Shown: positions 45,112-54,125, counted from the first letter of the stretch. The stretch: 64,000 nucleotides of DNA from Priestia megaterium NBRC 15308 = ATCC 14581 (GCF_000832985.1 NZ_CP009920.1:4210501-4274500); one strand, 5' to 3'. Translations and numbers: made by a program. Notes: generated from the sequence alone by a model not told the origin.

Positions 45112-45216
45112 AATCATACATCCTTTTCAATAGTCTCTTTACATTAAATGCAAGAAAGAGAAAAGAGACAGGGACAAACACCTTGCAGCAGCAGCCTAAT
45201 TTTTATAAATTTCTAT

Positions 45217-45648
45217 TTAATCGATAAATGCGTCATTCATCCGCATTAGTAGTTTGCCAAACAGCTCCTTTTCTTCACTTGACCATTTTTTTAACATACT
45301 ATGATAGCGTTCAAGGCGCATTTGTTTATCAGTTTGCAGCATGCGTTTTCCACGTGGTGTGATGTCAAATAGGCTGACGCGTCCATCCGAAGGATCAGAA
45401 GAGCGGGAAATAAGCTTTTTGTTTTCTAAAGCAGCAGCTTGTCTAGACAGAGTTGAAATGTCGAGTTTAAATGCTTCTGCTAGCTCTTTTACACGAGCTG
45501 GTCCAAATTCATCTAATTGCCGCAATAATAAATAAGCTGATCTTTCTAGATTTCCTATTTTATTTTCAGAATTATCAAGATAGACGGCTCGTCTAATAAA
45601 GGTAGTAAGTTCATATTCAATCAATTCAATTGAATTTTTTTCTTGCAT
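45217..45648 (-). CDS. MarR-family regulator
   Basis: 143 residues. Winged helix: ARVKELAEAFKLDISTLSRQAAALENKKLISRSSDPSDGRVSLFDITPRGKRML, with the MarR wing DPSDGR. No conserved cysteine at the OhrR sensing position, so it is unlikely to be an OhrR-type peroxide sensor. It is divergent from the lrgA/lrgB-type pair, and two palindromes lie between them, so it most likely represses that pair and itself. Confidence 0.88.
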   Translation of the reverse strand: MQEKNSIELIEYELTTFIRRAVYLDNSENKIGNLERSAYLLLRQLDEFGPARVKELAEAFKLDISTLSRQAAALENKKLISRSSDPSDGRVSLFDITPRGKRMLQTDKQMRLERYHSMLKKWSSEEKELFGKLLMRMNDAFID

Positions 45649-45675
45649 TATAATCTCTCCTTACAAAATCATTCA

Positions 45676-45732
45676 TTGACAAAGAAATATATACTTGTAT
45701 AATACAAATGTATATATAGTTGTATAGTACAA
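45676..45732 (+). promoter_or_regulatory. Promoter with two MarR-type operators
   Basis: TTGACA (45676-45681), 16-bp spacer, TATAAT (45698-45703). The -10 box lies inside palindrome TTGTATAATACAA (45695-45707); a second copy, TTGTATAGTACAA, is at 45720-45732. The 25-bp spacing puts both on the same helix face approximately. Repression by the divergent MarR protein is inferred. Confidence 0.72.
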
Positions 45733-45839
45733 GTAAAAGTAAGTAAAGTAAAGGATGTTTATATAGTTAAATGTTAGACAACATGACAAAGTAAAGAGAG
45801 GAGGACAACTGTTCTTTATCTATAGGACAGTGACCTATA

Positions 45840-46244
45840 ATGAAAGTGATACGAATCATTTTACAAATCGCGATTCTTTATGCTTTTTCTATGATTGGCG
45901 AAGCTGTTCACCACATACTTCACCTGCCTATCCCAGGCAGTATTATAGGCTTAATTTTAATGCTCATTTGCTTAACGTGCAAAATTGTTCCCATCAAAGT
46001 GATCGAAGACGGAGCAAGCTTCTTGTTATCTTTTTTACCTTTATTATTCATACCAGCTATGGCAGGAGTGATGAATTATCCTTCGCTTCTTTCAAGCAGC
46101 GGAGCGATTTTGTTTTTAATTATTGTGCTTAGTACAATCATTACGATGGCTGCCGCGGGGGCTGCCAGCCAACTTTTAGAAAAGAAAGCGAACAAACGAA
46201 AGGAGAAACAACAGTGCAAGAATTCTTTATCGCGCTCTTTATAA
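45840..46244 (+). CDS. lrgA: CidA/LrgA-family membrane protein
   Basis: 134 residues with about four hydrophobic helices. LRGA signature: LPIPGSIIGLILML near the middle, and FLPLLFIPAMAGVM. CidA/LrgA proteins are holin-like and act with LrgB partners in control of murein hydrolases, cell death or pyruvate transport (B. subtilis PftAB, formerly YsbAB, imports pyruvate). The Cid versus Lrg choice cannot be made from sequence alone. RBS is weak. Overlaps the next gene by 31 bp. Confidence 0.87.
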   Translation: MKVIRIILQIAILYAFSMIGEAVHHILHLPIPGSIIGLILMLICLTCKIVPIKVIEDGASFLLSFLPLLFIPAMAGVMNYPSLLSSSGAILFLIIVLSTIITMAAAGAASQLLEKKANKRKEKQQCKNSLSRSL

Positions 46245-46906
46245 TCATAGCTACAGTTGCTTTGTATCTAGTCATGGCGAAAGTATACGTACGGTTCTCC
46301 TACCCAATTCTTATTCCAGTGTTAACTACAACCGTATTCGTTATTCTTCTTTTGCTTGCTTTTCATATTTCTTATGACGAGTATATGATTGGAGGCAAAT
46401 GGATTAATTCACTTCTGGGGCCAGCGGTTGTTGCATTAGCGTATCCACTTTATAAACAGCGTGAGATGCTAGTGAAATACAGCATTCCTATTATTGGAGG
46501 AGTGTTTGTAGGATTATTTGCAGGCATGATTAGCGGACTTGTGTTCGCTGAAGTATTCGGCATTGACCGAAGCCTGATTTTATCCATTGTTCCTAAGTCT
46601 ATTACCACTCCCGTTGCAATTCAAATTGCTACGGGACTAGGAGGGGTGCCATCCATGACTGTGGTATTTGTTATGATTGCAGGCTTTTCGGGAGTAATTC
46701 TTGGACCTTTACTTTTAAAGTGGATTCGTATTAAAAGTTCTTTAGGAAAAGGAATTGCCCTAGGCAGCGCTTCTCATGCGCTAGGAACTTCTAAAGCATT
46801 TGAATACGGTGAACTAACGGTATCGATGAGCTCGGTATCAATGACGTTAAGCGCTGTACTGGGCTCGGTTTTTGGGCCGATTGTTGTCTGGCTATTCCAA
46901 GTGTAA
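46214..46906 (+). CDS. lrgB: LrgB/CidB-family membrane protein
   Basis: 230 residues starting with GTG 46214 behind AAAGGAG. Seven or so hydrophobic helices; LrgB hallmarks IVPKSITTPVAIQIATGLGG and HALGTSKAFEYGE are present. Partner of the preceding LrgA-type protein. B. subtilis PftB, of the same family, transports pyruvate with PftA, so pyruvate uptake or efflux is one possible role. Ends at a strong terminator. Confidence 0.88.
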   Translation: MQEFFIALFIIIATVALYLVMAKVYVRFSYPILIPVLTTTVFVILLLLAFHISYDEYMIGGKWINSLLGPAVVALAYPLYKQREMLVKYSIPIIGGVFVGLFAGMISGLVFAEVFGIDRSLILSIVPKSITTPVAIQIATGLGGVPSMTVVFVMIAGFSGVILGPLLLKWIRIKSSLGKGIALGSASHALGTSKAFEYGELTVSMSSVSMTLSAVLGSVFGPIVVWLFQV

Positions 46907-46925
46907 AGTGAGATAAGTAAATACA

Positions 46926-46963
46926 GAAAACAACCCTGTTTGAGTTCAAACAGGGTTGTTTTC
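46926..46963. terminator. Terminator after lrgB
   Basis: Two 18-nt arms (46926-46943 and 46946-46963) are perfect complements with a 2-nt loop; core ACAACCCTGTTTG. Confidence 0.85.
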
Positions 46964-47169
46964 TATGTCAAATTACGAATTTTATTCGCAGCAAACTTTC
47001 AGTTGTGCGGCTCTTACTCTGGTACTATAATAAAAAGAAAGAAAATTCATAAAATAACCGCTTTTTTGTTATTTTTAGGAAGGCTAGTCAATTGTCAGTT
47101 GGGTAAGTAGGCTTAGTCAAGGTTATATACGCAGTAAAAATAGCAGAAAAGAGGAGCTGAACATATTTT

Positions 47170-48042
47170 ATGAAAGAGGAGCTCGTGTATATAGGAAAAA
47201 AGATTCTTGAACATAAATATAGCTTGTCAGAAAAATTAGCCGAACGTTTAGATTCTACACATACGCTAAGTATAGAGGAATTAAAAGAAAAGAAAATTTT
47301 GAAATGGCGAGTGTCAATTATGGAGTACTTTGGAAGAGCGCTATTTGAAGAACAAGAGGATGTACTTAAACTTGTTAAAGAATGGGCACTTGACACGGGA
47401 AAATATGCAGTGGAAAAAAATATTCCTTTAGAAAAAGCACTCGGTATCCTCCCAATCTATCGCAGCGTTATTTGGGATGTATTTACAAGAGAACTAGAGG
47501 AGCATCAGTTTGCTGCAATTACCATGCTGCATGTCAGTGAGCGAATTGATCCGCTTTTAGATACGGTAACATATGTTTTTGGTCAAATTTATGATGAGCA
47601 TAATCGATATATGATGAATTTAGCTTACACGTCACTAGAAGAACTGTCAGTTCCGCTCGTACCTGTCACAAAAGGTATCGCTATTATGCCGATTATTGGA
47701 GAAATTGATACTCATCGCTCGCAAGTTATTATGGAAACTTGCTTGAAAAAAGGGACAAGCCTTCAATTATCCTATCTTATTTTGGATATTTCAGGTGTCG
47801 TGATTATTGATACAATGGTAGCAGACAATCTGTTCAAAATTCATCGATCTCTCAAATTAGTAGGAGTGGAAGCCATTATAACAGGGATACGACCGGAAAT
47901 TGCCCAAACGGTAGTGAAACTGGGAATTAATTTTAATCAAATTAAAACAGAAGCAAATTTAGAAGCAGCGCTTTTAAAAATTGGGTTTAGACGTCCTGAA
48001 GAACATAGCCGTGCGCATGTATCATCACAACGCATAAAATGA
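47170..48042 (+). CDS. RsbR-type STAS domain protein
   Basis: 290 residues. The C-terminal STAS domain (about 165-275) has GIAIMPIIGEIDTHRSQ, then ILDISGVVIIDTMVADNLFK. The Thr-Met pair in DTMVA matches the phosphorylated threonine site of RsbR paralogues. The N-terminal 160 residues are helical, like the globin-type sensor of RsbR. RsbR paralogues with RsbS form the stressosome that controls sigma-B, but no RsbS, RsbT or RsbU gene is nearby. Stand-alone, as with other B. subtilis Rsb paralogues. Confidence 0.82.
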   Translation: MKEELVYIGKKILEHKYSLSEKLAERLDSTHTLSIEELKEKKILKWRVSIMEYFGRALFEEQEDVLKLVKEWALDTGKYAVEKNIPLEKALGILPIYRSVIWDVFTRELEEHQFAAITMLHVSERIDPLLDTVTYVFGQIYDEHNRYMMNLAYTSLEELSVPLVPVTKGIAIMPIIGEIDTHRSQVIMETCLKKGTSLQLSYLILDISGVVIIDTMVADNLFKIHRSLKLVGVEAIITGIRPEIAQTVVKLGINFNQIKTEANLEAALLKIGFRRPEEHSRAHVSSQRIK

Positions 48043-48130
48043 CCTGTTATGAACATACAATGGAGATATTCCTTCTTCTAAACGTCGGTATGAAATATGG
48101 ATTTCAGCAGATAGAAAGTAAGCGCATAGT

Positions 48131-48164
48131 AAAAAAGCGGATGTTAATCAACATCCGCTTTTTT
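48131..48164. terminator. Bidirectional terminator
   Basis: AAAAAAGCGGATGTT and AACATCCGCTTTTTT arms, 4-nt loop; overlaps the end of the convergent gene. Confidence 0.9.
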
Positions 48165-48639
48165 ACTTAATAAATGCCATATGCCATGGTAGCACAAAAG
48201 CATAAACGAGGAAGTATAGCACTATTGAATAGATAAAAAACCAGCCGTTTAAATGCATATAGCCACTTTTAATCATTCCGTATTCTATGAGTAGTGAACC
48301 AGCGCAAAAGAGAAGTGATAAAACCCATTTATTTTTAGCTGTTAAGTAAGTCAAAAATAAAATGGAAAGAGAAGGTGGAATAAATGTATAGCTTAGAATA
48401 TCTCCAAGTCCTGTAACTTTTGGATCTCCCAAATCAATCATGTTAAAAACACGCGTAATGATAACATCACAAAGCCATCCGACAAATCCAACTACGCAAA
48501 ACGTGATATAAAAATCTCGCCAAGTTAGCTGTCGTTTAAATAAAACAAGGGCAAGAATAAATAAACATAAACTAACGGTAATCGGAAACCACAAACCATG
48601 TGCAGATAAGTCTAAATGCTGAATTGCTTGCTTCAACAT
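48163..48639 (-). CDS. CBO0543-type multipass membrane protein
   Basis: 158 residues, about five hydrophobic helices. LTWRDFYITFCVVGFVGWLCDVIITR and YTFIPPSLSILFLTYLT fit the CBO0543 family of Firmicute membrane proteins of unknown function (recall only). Ends on the shared terminator. Confidence 0.55.
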   Translation of the reverse strand: MLKQAIQHLDLSAHGLWFPITVSLCLFILALVLFKRQLTWRDFYITFCVVGFVGWLCDVIITRVFNMIDLGDPKVTGLGDILSYTFIPPSLSILFLTYLTAKNKWVLSLLFCAGSLLIEYGMIKSGYMHLNGWFFIYSIVLYFLVYAFVLPWHMAFIK

Positions 48640-48707
48640 TGTTCACCTCAAAAGAAAGAGTTAGTGTTGAAGTTAGCCTATGTTATGGAAGGTATTTTAT
48701 ACATTTT

Positions 48708-49280
48708 CTACGCGTTGCGTGTATATTCTTCTCGCAAGATTGAATATAACTTTAAGTCTTGATGAGTTCCTTTAATAAACATGGCTTTTCGAATCGTTCC
48801 TTCATAAGACATACCGATTTTTTTCATTACTTTCTCAGATGCAGCATTTTCAACAAAGCACCTTGCCTGAATGCGCACTAAATCCATTTCTTCAAATCCA
48901 AACGCAATTACTTTTTCAGCTGCTTCCGTAACAAATCCCTTATTCCAATATTCTTCAGAAATCGCATAGCCAATTTCCGCAATGCGATGAGTAGGGTTCC
49001 AAGTGACAAAGTCAATGGTGCCAATACATTTTTTTAAGGCTTTGATTTCCATAGCCCAAGGAGAAATGGATTGGTTGCTGTACTGCTTTAAAACGAAGGA
49101 AACAAACTCTTTTGTATCTTGAAGCTTTCGGTGCTTTTCCCAATTTACATATCTGCTTACCTTTTCATTTGAGGCATATTCAAACATGTCACGCACATCT
49201 TTTTTTGTAACTTTCCGCAAGCGGAGTCTTTCGGTTTCTAGCGTGGGTAAATTTCCGTATATATCTTTTACTTGAATCAT
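48708..49280 (-). CDS. GNAT acetyltransferase, RimJ/RimL type
   Basis: 190 residues. Begins with the RimJ pattern LETERLRLRKVTKKDVRDMFEYAS, then AEIGYAISEEYWNKGFVTEAAEKVIAFGF and VENAASEKVMKKIGMSYEGTIRKAM. This type usually acetylates the N-terminus of ribosomal or other proteins, or small amines. RBS GAAAGGAG. Substrate unknown. Confidence 0.85.
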   Translation of the reverse strand: MIQVKDIYGNLPTLETERLRLRKVTKKDVRDMFEYASNEKVSRYVNWEKHRKLQDTKEFVSFVLKQYSNQSISPWAMEIKALKKCIGTIDFVTWNPTHRIAEIGYAISEEYWNKGFVTEAAEKVIAFGFEEMDLVRIQARCFVENAASEKVMKKIGMSYEGTIRKAMFIKGTHQDLKLYSILREEYTRNA

Positions 49281-49461
49281 AAAGTTGTCTCCTTTCTCAC
49301 CAAGAAGTGGATGAAGTGTGGATAATAATGTTTCTTAGAAGCTGCAGCATTCCAAAAATGCGCTTTCTATTTCATGTGCTTGATTCTTTAATTGTAAAAT
49401 ATTTCATTGGTGAGCGTAAGAGGTCAAATGGGTTTTTGAAAAATAAAAAATTATTTTTTCT

Positions 49462-49480
49462 GTTCATAATCAGTTCACAT
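49462..49480 (+). promoter_or_regulatory. Direct-repeat operator before the glycosylation operon
   Basis: GTTCATAATCAGTTCACAT: two GTTCAyAw half-sites 11 bp apart. It matches 17 of 19 positions with 54072-54090 before the two-component genes. The half-site TTCATA also fits the TTHAYA pattern of PhoP-type response regulators. Confidence 0.68.
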
Positions 49481-49520
49481 ATGCTTGTTAGACTAAAGTC
49501 AGAAATTACGAAGGAGTGAA

Positions 49521-51794
49521 ATGAAACACATGAACAGTGAAGTGAAAGAAGAACGAACTTCAAATGAAAAAAGAATAGACTTATTTTTAGTTCCCATTGT
49601 TTTAATTGGAGCGTTTTTGAACTTATTTAAAATTTGGACAGATGAATACGCCAACGCTTATTACACGGCAGCTGTCAAAAGTATGCTTCAAAGTTTTCAT
49701 AATTTCTTTTACGCATCTTTTGATCCAGGAGGCTATGTAACGATTGATAAGCCGCCGGTTGTATTTTGGATTCAGACAATTAGTGCCAAAATATTTGGAT
49801 TTCACGGATGGAGCGTCATTCTACCGCAAGCATTAGCAGGCATCGGTTCAGTCCTTTTACTATACGTACTCGTAAAACGTACGTTTGGTGTATGGGCTGG
49901 GAGATTTGCTGCTCTTGCGATGGCTTTGACGCCAATTGTACCGGCGGTAAGCCGAACAAATAATATCGATAGTATGCTTGTGTTTACATTATTAGTAGCG
50001 ACGTGGATGTTATTTCGTGCTGTGCGCACAGCTAAATTTGGATGGGTGTTAGCTGCTTTTGCGATGATTGGTGTTGCCTTTAATATGAAAATGCTTCAAG
50101 CATACATGGTTTTACCAGCATTTTATGTTTTTTATGTAGTGGCAACCAAAATCACGTGGAAAAAGAAAATTTCTTTTTTAACAACAGCAACTGTACTGAT
50201 GCTTGCAGTTTCTGTATCGTGGGCTGTTGTAGTAGATTCAACTTCTGCTGATAAGCGACCTTACATGGGAAGCAGTCAGACAAATTCAGTTCTAGAGCTT
50301 GCTTTTGGATATAACGGTATTAATCGTTTAACCGGAAATACAAGCGTGACGGGAAGCAGTCATAAGCAGTCTGCTCAAACTGAGCAGCAAACAGCAAGCA
50401 GTGAAACAAAACAAAATAGCAATTCAAGTGCTGATTCTTCACAAAGCTCAAATCAAAGAAAAAGCAGCTCTTCCCAAAAGATGCAGGCTCCAGGCGGAGG
50501 GAATCAAAACGGAATGTTCAACACGGGTAATCCTGGTCCCTTCCGACTATTCCAAAAAGGGTTATCAGATCAAATCAGCTGGTTACTACCATTTGTAATC
50601 TTTTCAATCGTGGGTTTATTTGCCGGAGTAAAATTTAAAGGACCTTACACAACAAAACAAAAAGAAAGTTTATTTTGGTTAGCGTGGCTGCTACCAGTAG
50701 CTATCTTCTTTAGTATCGCAGGATTTTTCCATCAGTATTATTTAATTATGCTGGCACCTCCAATCGCTGCATTTGCCGGAGCGGGAGCAGTAGCTTTATG
50801 GAGCATGTACAAACAGCATAATGGCTGGAAATCATGGCTGCTGCCAGGTGGTATTTTAACAACAGCAGCACTTCAAGTATATATTATGTCTCCTTATGTC
50901 AGCTCAATCGGCGTAGCGCCAATTGCAGGTGTAGGAGCACTGGGCGTCATTTTAGCTCTTGTTTTAGCTGTTCGTAAACAGCGTAAAAATTCGTTGACGA
51001 ACTACCTAGGAGCCGCAGCGATGGTTGTCTTACTTGCGATGCCGGCGTACTGGGCGATGACACCAATTATTTATGGTGGAAATAGCATGCTTCCATCAGC
51101 AGGTCCTGATTCTTCAAGCGGTATGGGAGGACCTCCAAGCCCAGCAACGAATAGCAAACAGTCTGGCTTTAACGGCATGCAGCCTCCAGGAAGCTCTAGC
51201 GGCAATTCATCTTCAAACAATCAAATGCAGCCGCCAAGCGGTTCATCGAACGGCGGTCAAATGCCGGGTGGTTCGTCCAATAATGGTCAAATGCAGCCGC
51301 CAAGCGGTTCTTCAAACAGTGGTGAAATGCAAATGCCAGGCGGTTCATCCAATAATAGTCAAATGCCAAATAGCTCTTCAAGCAAATCATCATCTTCAAA
51401 ACGAAAAAGTGGAGGGATGAACGCAGAAGTAAACAAAAAGCTACTAAACTATTTAACAAAAAATAATACAGGTGAAAAATATTTATTTGCCACAACGGAT
51501 TCAACTTCAGCTGCACCTTACATTATCAAAACGGGCGAGCCAGTAATGGCAATGGGTGGATTTAGCGGTTCAGATCCAATTTTAACGGTAAGTAAATTAA
51601 AAGCCATGATTAAAAAAGGTGAAGTGAAATATTTCTACTTGTCTGGAATGGGCAAGGGAGGTCAATCTGACGTTATCACGTGGATTAAAGAAAATAGTAA
51701 GGAGATTCCTTCTTCCAAGTGGCAGTCTACTTCATCAAGTGCTCAGCAAGGGCCATCTGGAAACGGAACACTATACGAAATAACGCTTAAATAA
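49521..51794 (+). CDS. ykcB: GT39-type membrane glycosyltransferase, YkcB-like
   Basis: 757 residues from ATG 49521 behind AAGGAG. An N-terminal block of about 10 helices with the GT39/ArnT pattern DEYANAYYTAAVKSM (acidic pair in the first outer loop) and GGYVTIDKPPVVFWIQ. Two low-complexity Ser/Gln/Asn/Pro-rich insertions, about 275-330 and about 525-635, are likely extracytoplasmic; the second contains 22-residue tandem repeats. A soluble domain closes the protein. It probably moves a sugar from a polyprenyl phosphate made by the next gene to an envelope acceptor. Confidence 0.82.
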   Translation: MKHMNSEVKEERTSNEKRIDLFLVPIVLIGAFLNLFKIWTDEYANAYYTAAVKSMLQSFHNFFYASFDPGGYVTIDKPPVVFWIQTISAKIFGFHGWSVILPQALAGIGSVLLLYVLVKRTFGVWAGRFAALAMALTPIVPAVSRTNNIDSMLVFTLLVATWMLFRAVRTAKFGWVLAAFAMIGVAFNMKMLQAYMVLPAFYVFYVVATKITWKKKISFLTTATVLMLAVSVSWAVVVDSTSADKRPYMGSSQTNSVLELAFGYNGINRLTGNTSVTGSSHKQSAQTEQQTASSETKQNSNSSADSSQSSNQRKSSSSQKMQAPGGGNQNGMFNTGNPGPFRLFQKGLSDQISWLLPFVIFSIVGLFAGVKFKGPYTTKQKESLFWLAWLLPVAIFFSIAGFFHQYYLIMLAPPIAAFAGAGAVALWSMYKQHNGWKSWLLPGGILTTAALQVYIMSPYVSSIGVAPIAGVGALGVILALVLAVRKQRKNSLTNYLGAAAMVVLLAMPAYWAMTPIIYGGNSMLPSAGPDSSSGMGGPPSPATNSKQSGFNGMQPPGSSSGNSSSNNQMQPPSGSSNGGQMPGGSSNNGQMQPPSGSSNSGEMQMPGGSSNNSQMPNSSSSKSSSSKRKSGGMNAEVNKKLLNYLTKNNTGEKYLFATTDSTSAAPYIIKTGEPVMAMGGFSGSDPILTVSKLKAMIKKGEVKYFYLSGMGKGGQSDVITWIKENSKEIPSSKWQSTSSSAQQGPSGNGTLYEITLK
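51221..51370 (+). repeat. In-frame tandem repeats in ykcB
   Basis: A 24-bp block starting TCAAATGCAGCCGCCAAGCG at 51221 recurs exactly at 51287, 66 bp (22 codons) later; further decayed units follow. They encode Gln-Met-Gln-Pro-Pro-Ser-Gly-Ser-Ser-type units in the outer loop and could vary in copy number. Confidence 0.75.
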
Positions 51795-51807
51795 GGAGGG
51801 CATAAAC

Positions 51808-52773
51808 ATGAGTTCCATTGTTAAATATTCTATTGTTGTTCCTGTCTATAACGAAGAAGAAGTGATTCATGAAACCTACCGCCGTCTCACAGAAGTGATG
51901 CATTCAACGAAAGAAGCTTACGAGCTTCTTTTCGTGAACGACGGCAGTAGAGATCGAACAGCAGAAATGATTAAAGAGTACAGTGAGCAAGACCCAGCGG
52001 TTGTTTTATTAGACTTTGCCCGTAACTTTGGTCATCAAATTGCTATTACAGCTGGTATGGATTATGCAAGAGGAGAGGCGGTCGTTGTGATTGATGCTGA
52101 TTTGCAAGACCCGCCCGAATTGATTTTAGAGATGATTGAAAAATGGAAGCAAGGGTTTGACGTTGTATACGCTAAGCGTACAAAGAGAAAAGGAGAAACA
52201 TACTTTAAAAAACAAACGGCTGCTATGTTTTATCGCTTCTTACGTGCGATGACCGATATTGATATTCCGCTTGATACAGGGGATTTCCGTTTGCTAGATC
52301 GCAAAGTGTGCAATCAAATGAATAGCATTCAAGAAAAAAATCGCTTTGTTCGCGGATTAGTAAGCTGGGTGGGCTTTAAGCAAATAGCAGTAGAATATGA
52401 GCGAGACGAGCGTTTGGCGGGTGAGTCGAAATATCCTTTGAAAAAGATGCTGAAGCTTTCAATGGATGGCATTACGTCTTTCTCTTATAAACCGTTGAAG
52501 CTAGCTAGCTATGCTGGTGTAACGCTATCTGGTATCGGTTTTATTTATCTTTTAGTGGTGCTGTATTTGAAGTTATTTACAGACAGCACCATCACAGGGT
52601 GGTCGTCATTAATTGTCATTCAGCTATTCTTTAGCGGCATCATTTTAATTATTCTTGGTATGATTGGAGAATATATTGGCCGCATCTACGATGAAACAAA
52701 AAATCGTCCACTCTATATCGTCCGGGAAAAGTATCAGCTTGAACCACGCAAGGAAGTATCACTTCGTGACTAA
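51808..52773 (+). CDS. ykcC: Dolichol-phosphate-mannose-synthase-like glycosyltransferase (GT2), YkcC-like
   Basis: 321 residues behind AAGGAGGG. GT2 motifs: IVVPVYNEEEVI, FVNDGSRDRT, DADLQDPPELI (DxD-type) and DTGDFRLLDRKV; two C-terminal transmembrane helices (about 231-255 and 265-292). Makes polyprenyl-phosphate-linked sugar for the preceding GT39 enzyme. Overlaps the GtrA gene by 8 bp. Confidence 0.92.
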   Translation: MSSIVKYSIVVPVYNEEEVIHETYRRLTEVMHSTKEAYELLFVNDGSRDRTAEMIKEYSEQDPAVVLLDFARNFGHQIAITAGMDYARGEAVVVIDADLQDPPELILEMIEKWKQGFDVVYAKRTKRKGETYFKKQTAAMFYRFLRAMTDIDIPLDTGDFRLLDRKVCNQMNSIQEKNRFVRGLVSWVGFKQIAVEYERDERLAGESKYPLKKMLKLSMDGITSFSYKPLKLASYAGVTLSGIGFIYLLVVLYLKLFTDSTITGWSSLIVIQLFFSGIILIILGMIGEYIGRIYDETKNRPLYIVREKYQLEPRKEVSLRD

Positions 52774-53170
52774 CAAATGGATATCTTTTATTAAATTTGC
52801 GTTAGTAGGAGTTTTAAATACACTGATTGATTTTGTAGTGTACGCACTTTTAACAACAATTGGTGTTAACTATATACTAGCGCAGTGGATTTCATACAGT
52901 GCGGGCATTTTAAACAGTTATGTCATGAATCGCAAATGGACGTTTGAGAGAAAAGAAAAAAGCAGTAAGCGTGAAGTGATTTCATTTGTGATCGTAAATT
53001 TGATCACTTTATCTCTAACATCATTTCTATTGACTGTTCTATATAATAAATGGGGGGTAGCGCTGCTACTCAGTAAACTTTTAATTACAATCGTAAGTGT
53101 CGGTATCAACTTTATTGGTACTAAATTATTTGTATTTACTACTAAAAAAGAAAGAGGGATTCATATATGA
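52766..53170 (+). CDS. GtrA-family membrane protein
   Basis: 134 residues from GTG 52766, 9 nt after AGGAAG. Four hydrophobic helices; GtrA pattern IKFALVGVLNTLIDFVVYALL and SYVMNRKWTF. GtrA-like proteins are thought to flip polyprenyl-phosphate sugars across the membrane. Between the GT2 gene (8-bp overlap) and galU (4-bp overlap), which fits that job. Confidence 0.87.
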   Translation: MTNKWISFIKFALVGVLNTLIDFVVYALLTTIGVNYILAQWISYSAGILNSYVMNRKWTFERKEKSSKREVISFVIVNLITLSLTSFLLTVLYNKWGVALLLSKLLITIVSVGINFIGTKLFVFTTKKERGIHI

Positions 53171-54054
53171 CGATAAAAAAAGCAGTTATTCCAGTAGGCG
53201 GTTTAGGAACTCGATTTTTGCCAGCGACAAAAGCGCAGCCCAAAGAAATGCTGCCAATTGTCGATAAGCCTGCTGTACAATATATTGTAGAAGAAGCTGT
53301 GAAATCAGGTATTGAAAGTATTATTTTTATTACAGGACGAAACAAAAAATCAATTGAAGACCATTTTGATAAATCAATTGAGTTAGAGCAAATGCTTGAA
53401 GAAAAACACAAGTTCCAAATGCTAAAAGAAGTACAAATGATCTCGTCAATGGCCAGCATTCACTATATTCGTCAAAAAGAGCCGTTAGGACTTGGTCATG
53501 CTATTCTTTGTGCCGAACAGTTTATTGGAGATGAGCCGTTTGCCGTTCTTCTTGGAGACGATATTATGACTTCTGAAGAACCTGCGCTCAAACAGATGAT
53601 CCAAGCGTATGAAACGACTAATCAATCAGTTATCGGAGTTCAAAAAGTGGATGTTGAAGAGGTATCAAAATACGGAATCATTCAGCCGAAAAATAAATCT
53701 GGCAGCCTTCATGAAGTGAATGACTTGATTGAAAAACCATCGATAGAACAAGCTCCGTCAACTATTGCCGTTATGGGCCGCTATATTTTAAATCCTTCTA
53801 TTTTTTCTTATCTAAAAACGATTGAAAGAGGGGTAGGAAATGAATTACAATTAACAGATGCACTGGGTGTGGTATGTGAAAAAGAGCGATTGTTTGCTCT
53901 TGAACTGGAAGGACAGCGCTTTGATATTGGAGATAAGGTAGGCTATATGAAAGCGATGGTAGAAGTTGCGTTAAAGCGCAGAGATTTACGTCAAACGTTT
54001 TTATCGTATTTGGAGGGAATTGTAGAAAAAGAACGAGCAAACAACTTCAGCTAA
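53167..54054 (+). CDS. galU: UTP-glucose-1-phosphate uridylyltransferase
   Basis: 295 residues. N-terminal nucleotidyltransferase loop GGLGTRFLPATKAQPKEMLPIVDKPAVQYIVEEA; VLLGDDIM, and EKPS with the substrate Lys; typical length. Makes UDP-glucose for wall and lipid glycosylation and thus feeds the operon's glycosyltransferases. B. subtilis homologues are GtaB and YngB. The ATG overlaps the GtrA stop. Confidence 0.94.
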   Translation: MTIKKAVIPVGGLGTRFLPATKAQPKEMLPIVDKPAVQYIVEEAVKSGIESIIFITGRNKKSIEDHFDKSIELEQMLEEKHKFQMLKEVQMISSMASIHYIRQKEPLGLGHAILCAEQFIGDEPFAVLLGDDIMTSEEPALKQMIQAYETTNQSVIGVQKVDVEEVSKYGIIQPKNKSGSLHEVNDLIEKPSIEQAPSTIAVMGRYILNPSIFSYLKTIERGVGNELQLTDALGVVCEKERLFALELEGQRFDIGDKVGYMKAMVEVALKRRDLRQTFLSYLEGIVEKERANNFS

Positions 54055-54071
54055 TAAGAGTTAATCAGTTT

Positions 54072-54090
54072 GTTCATATTCAGTTCATAT
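54072..54090 (+). promoter_or_regulatory. Direct-repeat operator before the two-component genes
   Basis: GTTCATATTCAGTTCATAT, two half-sites 11 bp apart; 17 of 19 match the site at 49462. A TATGAT box is 20 bp downstream (54110-54115). Suggests that the response regulator controls its own gene and the glycosylation operon. Confidence 0.68.
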
Positions 54091-54125
54091 TTGAAGTCTA
54101 AAATCATTGTATGATCTTATGCGGC

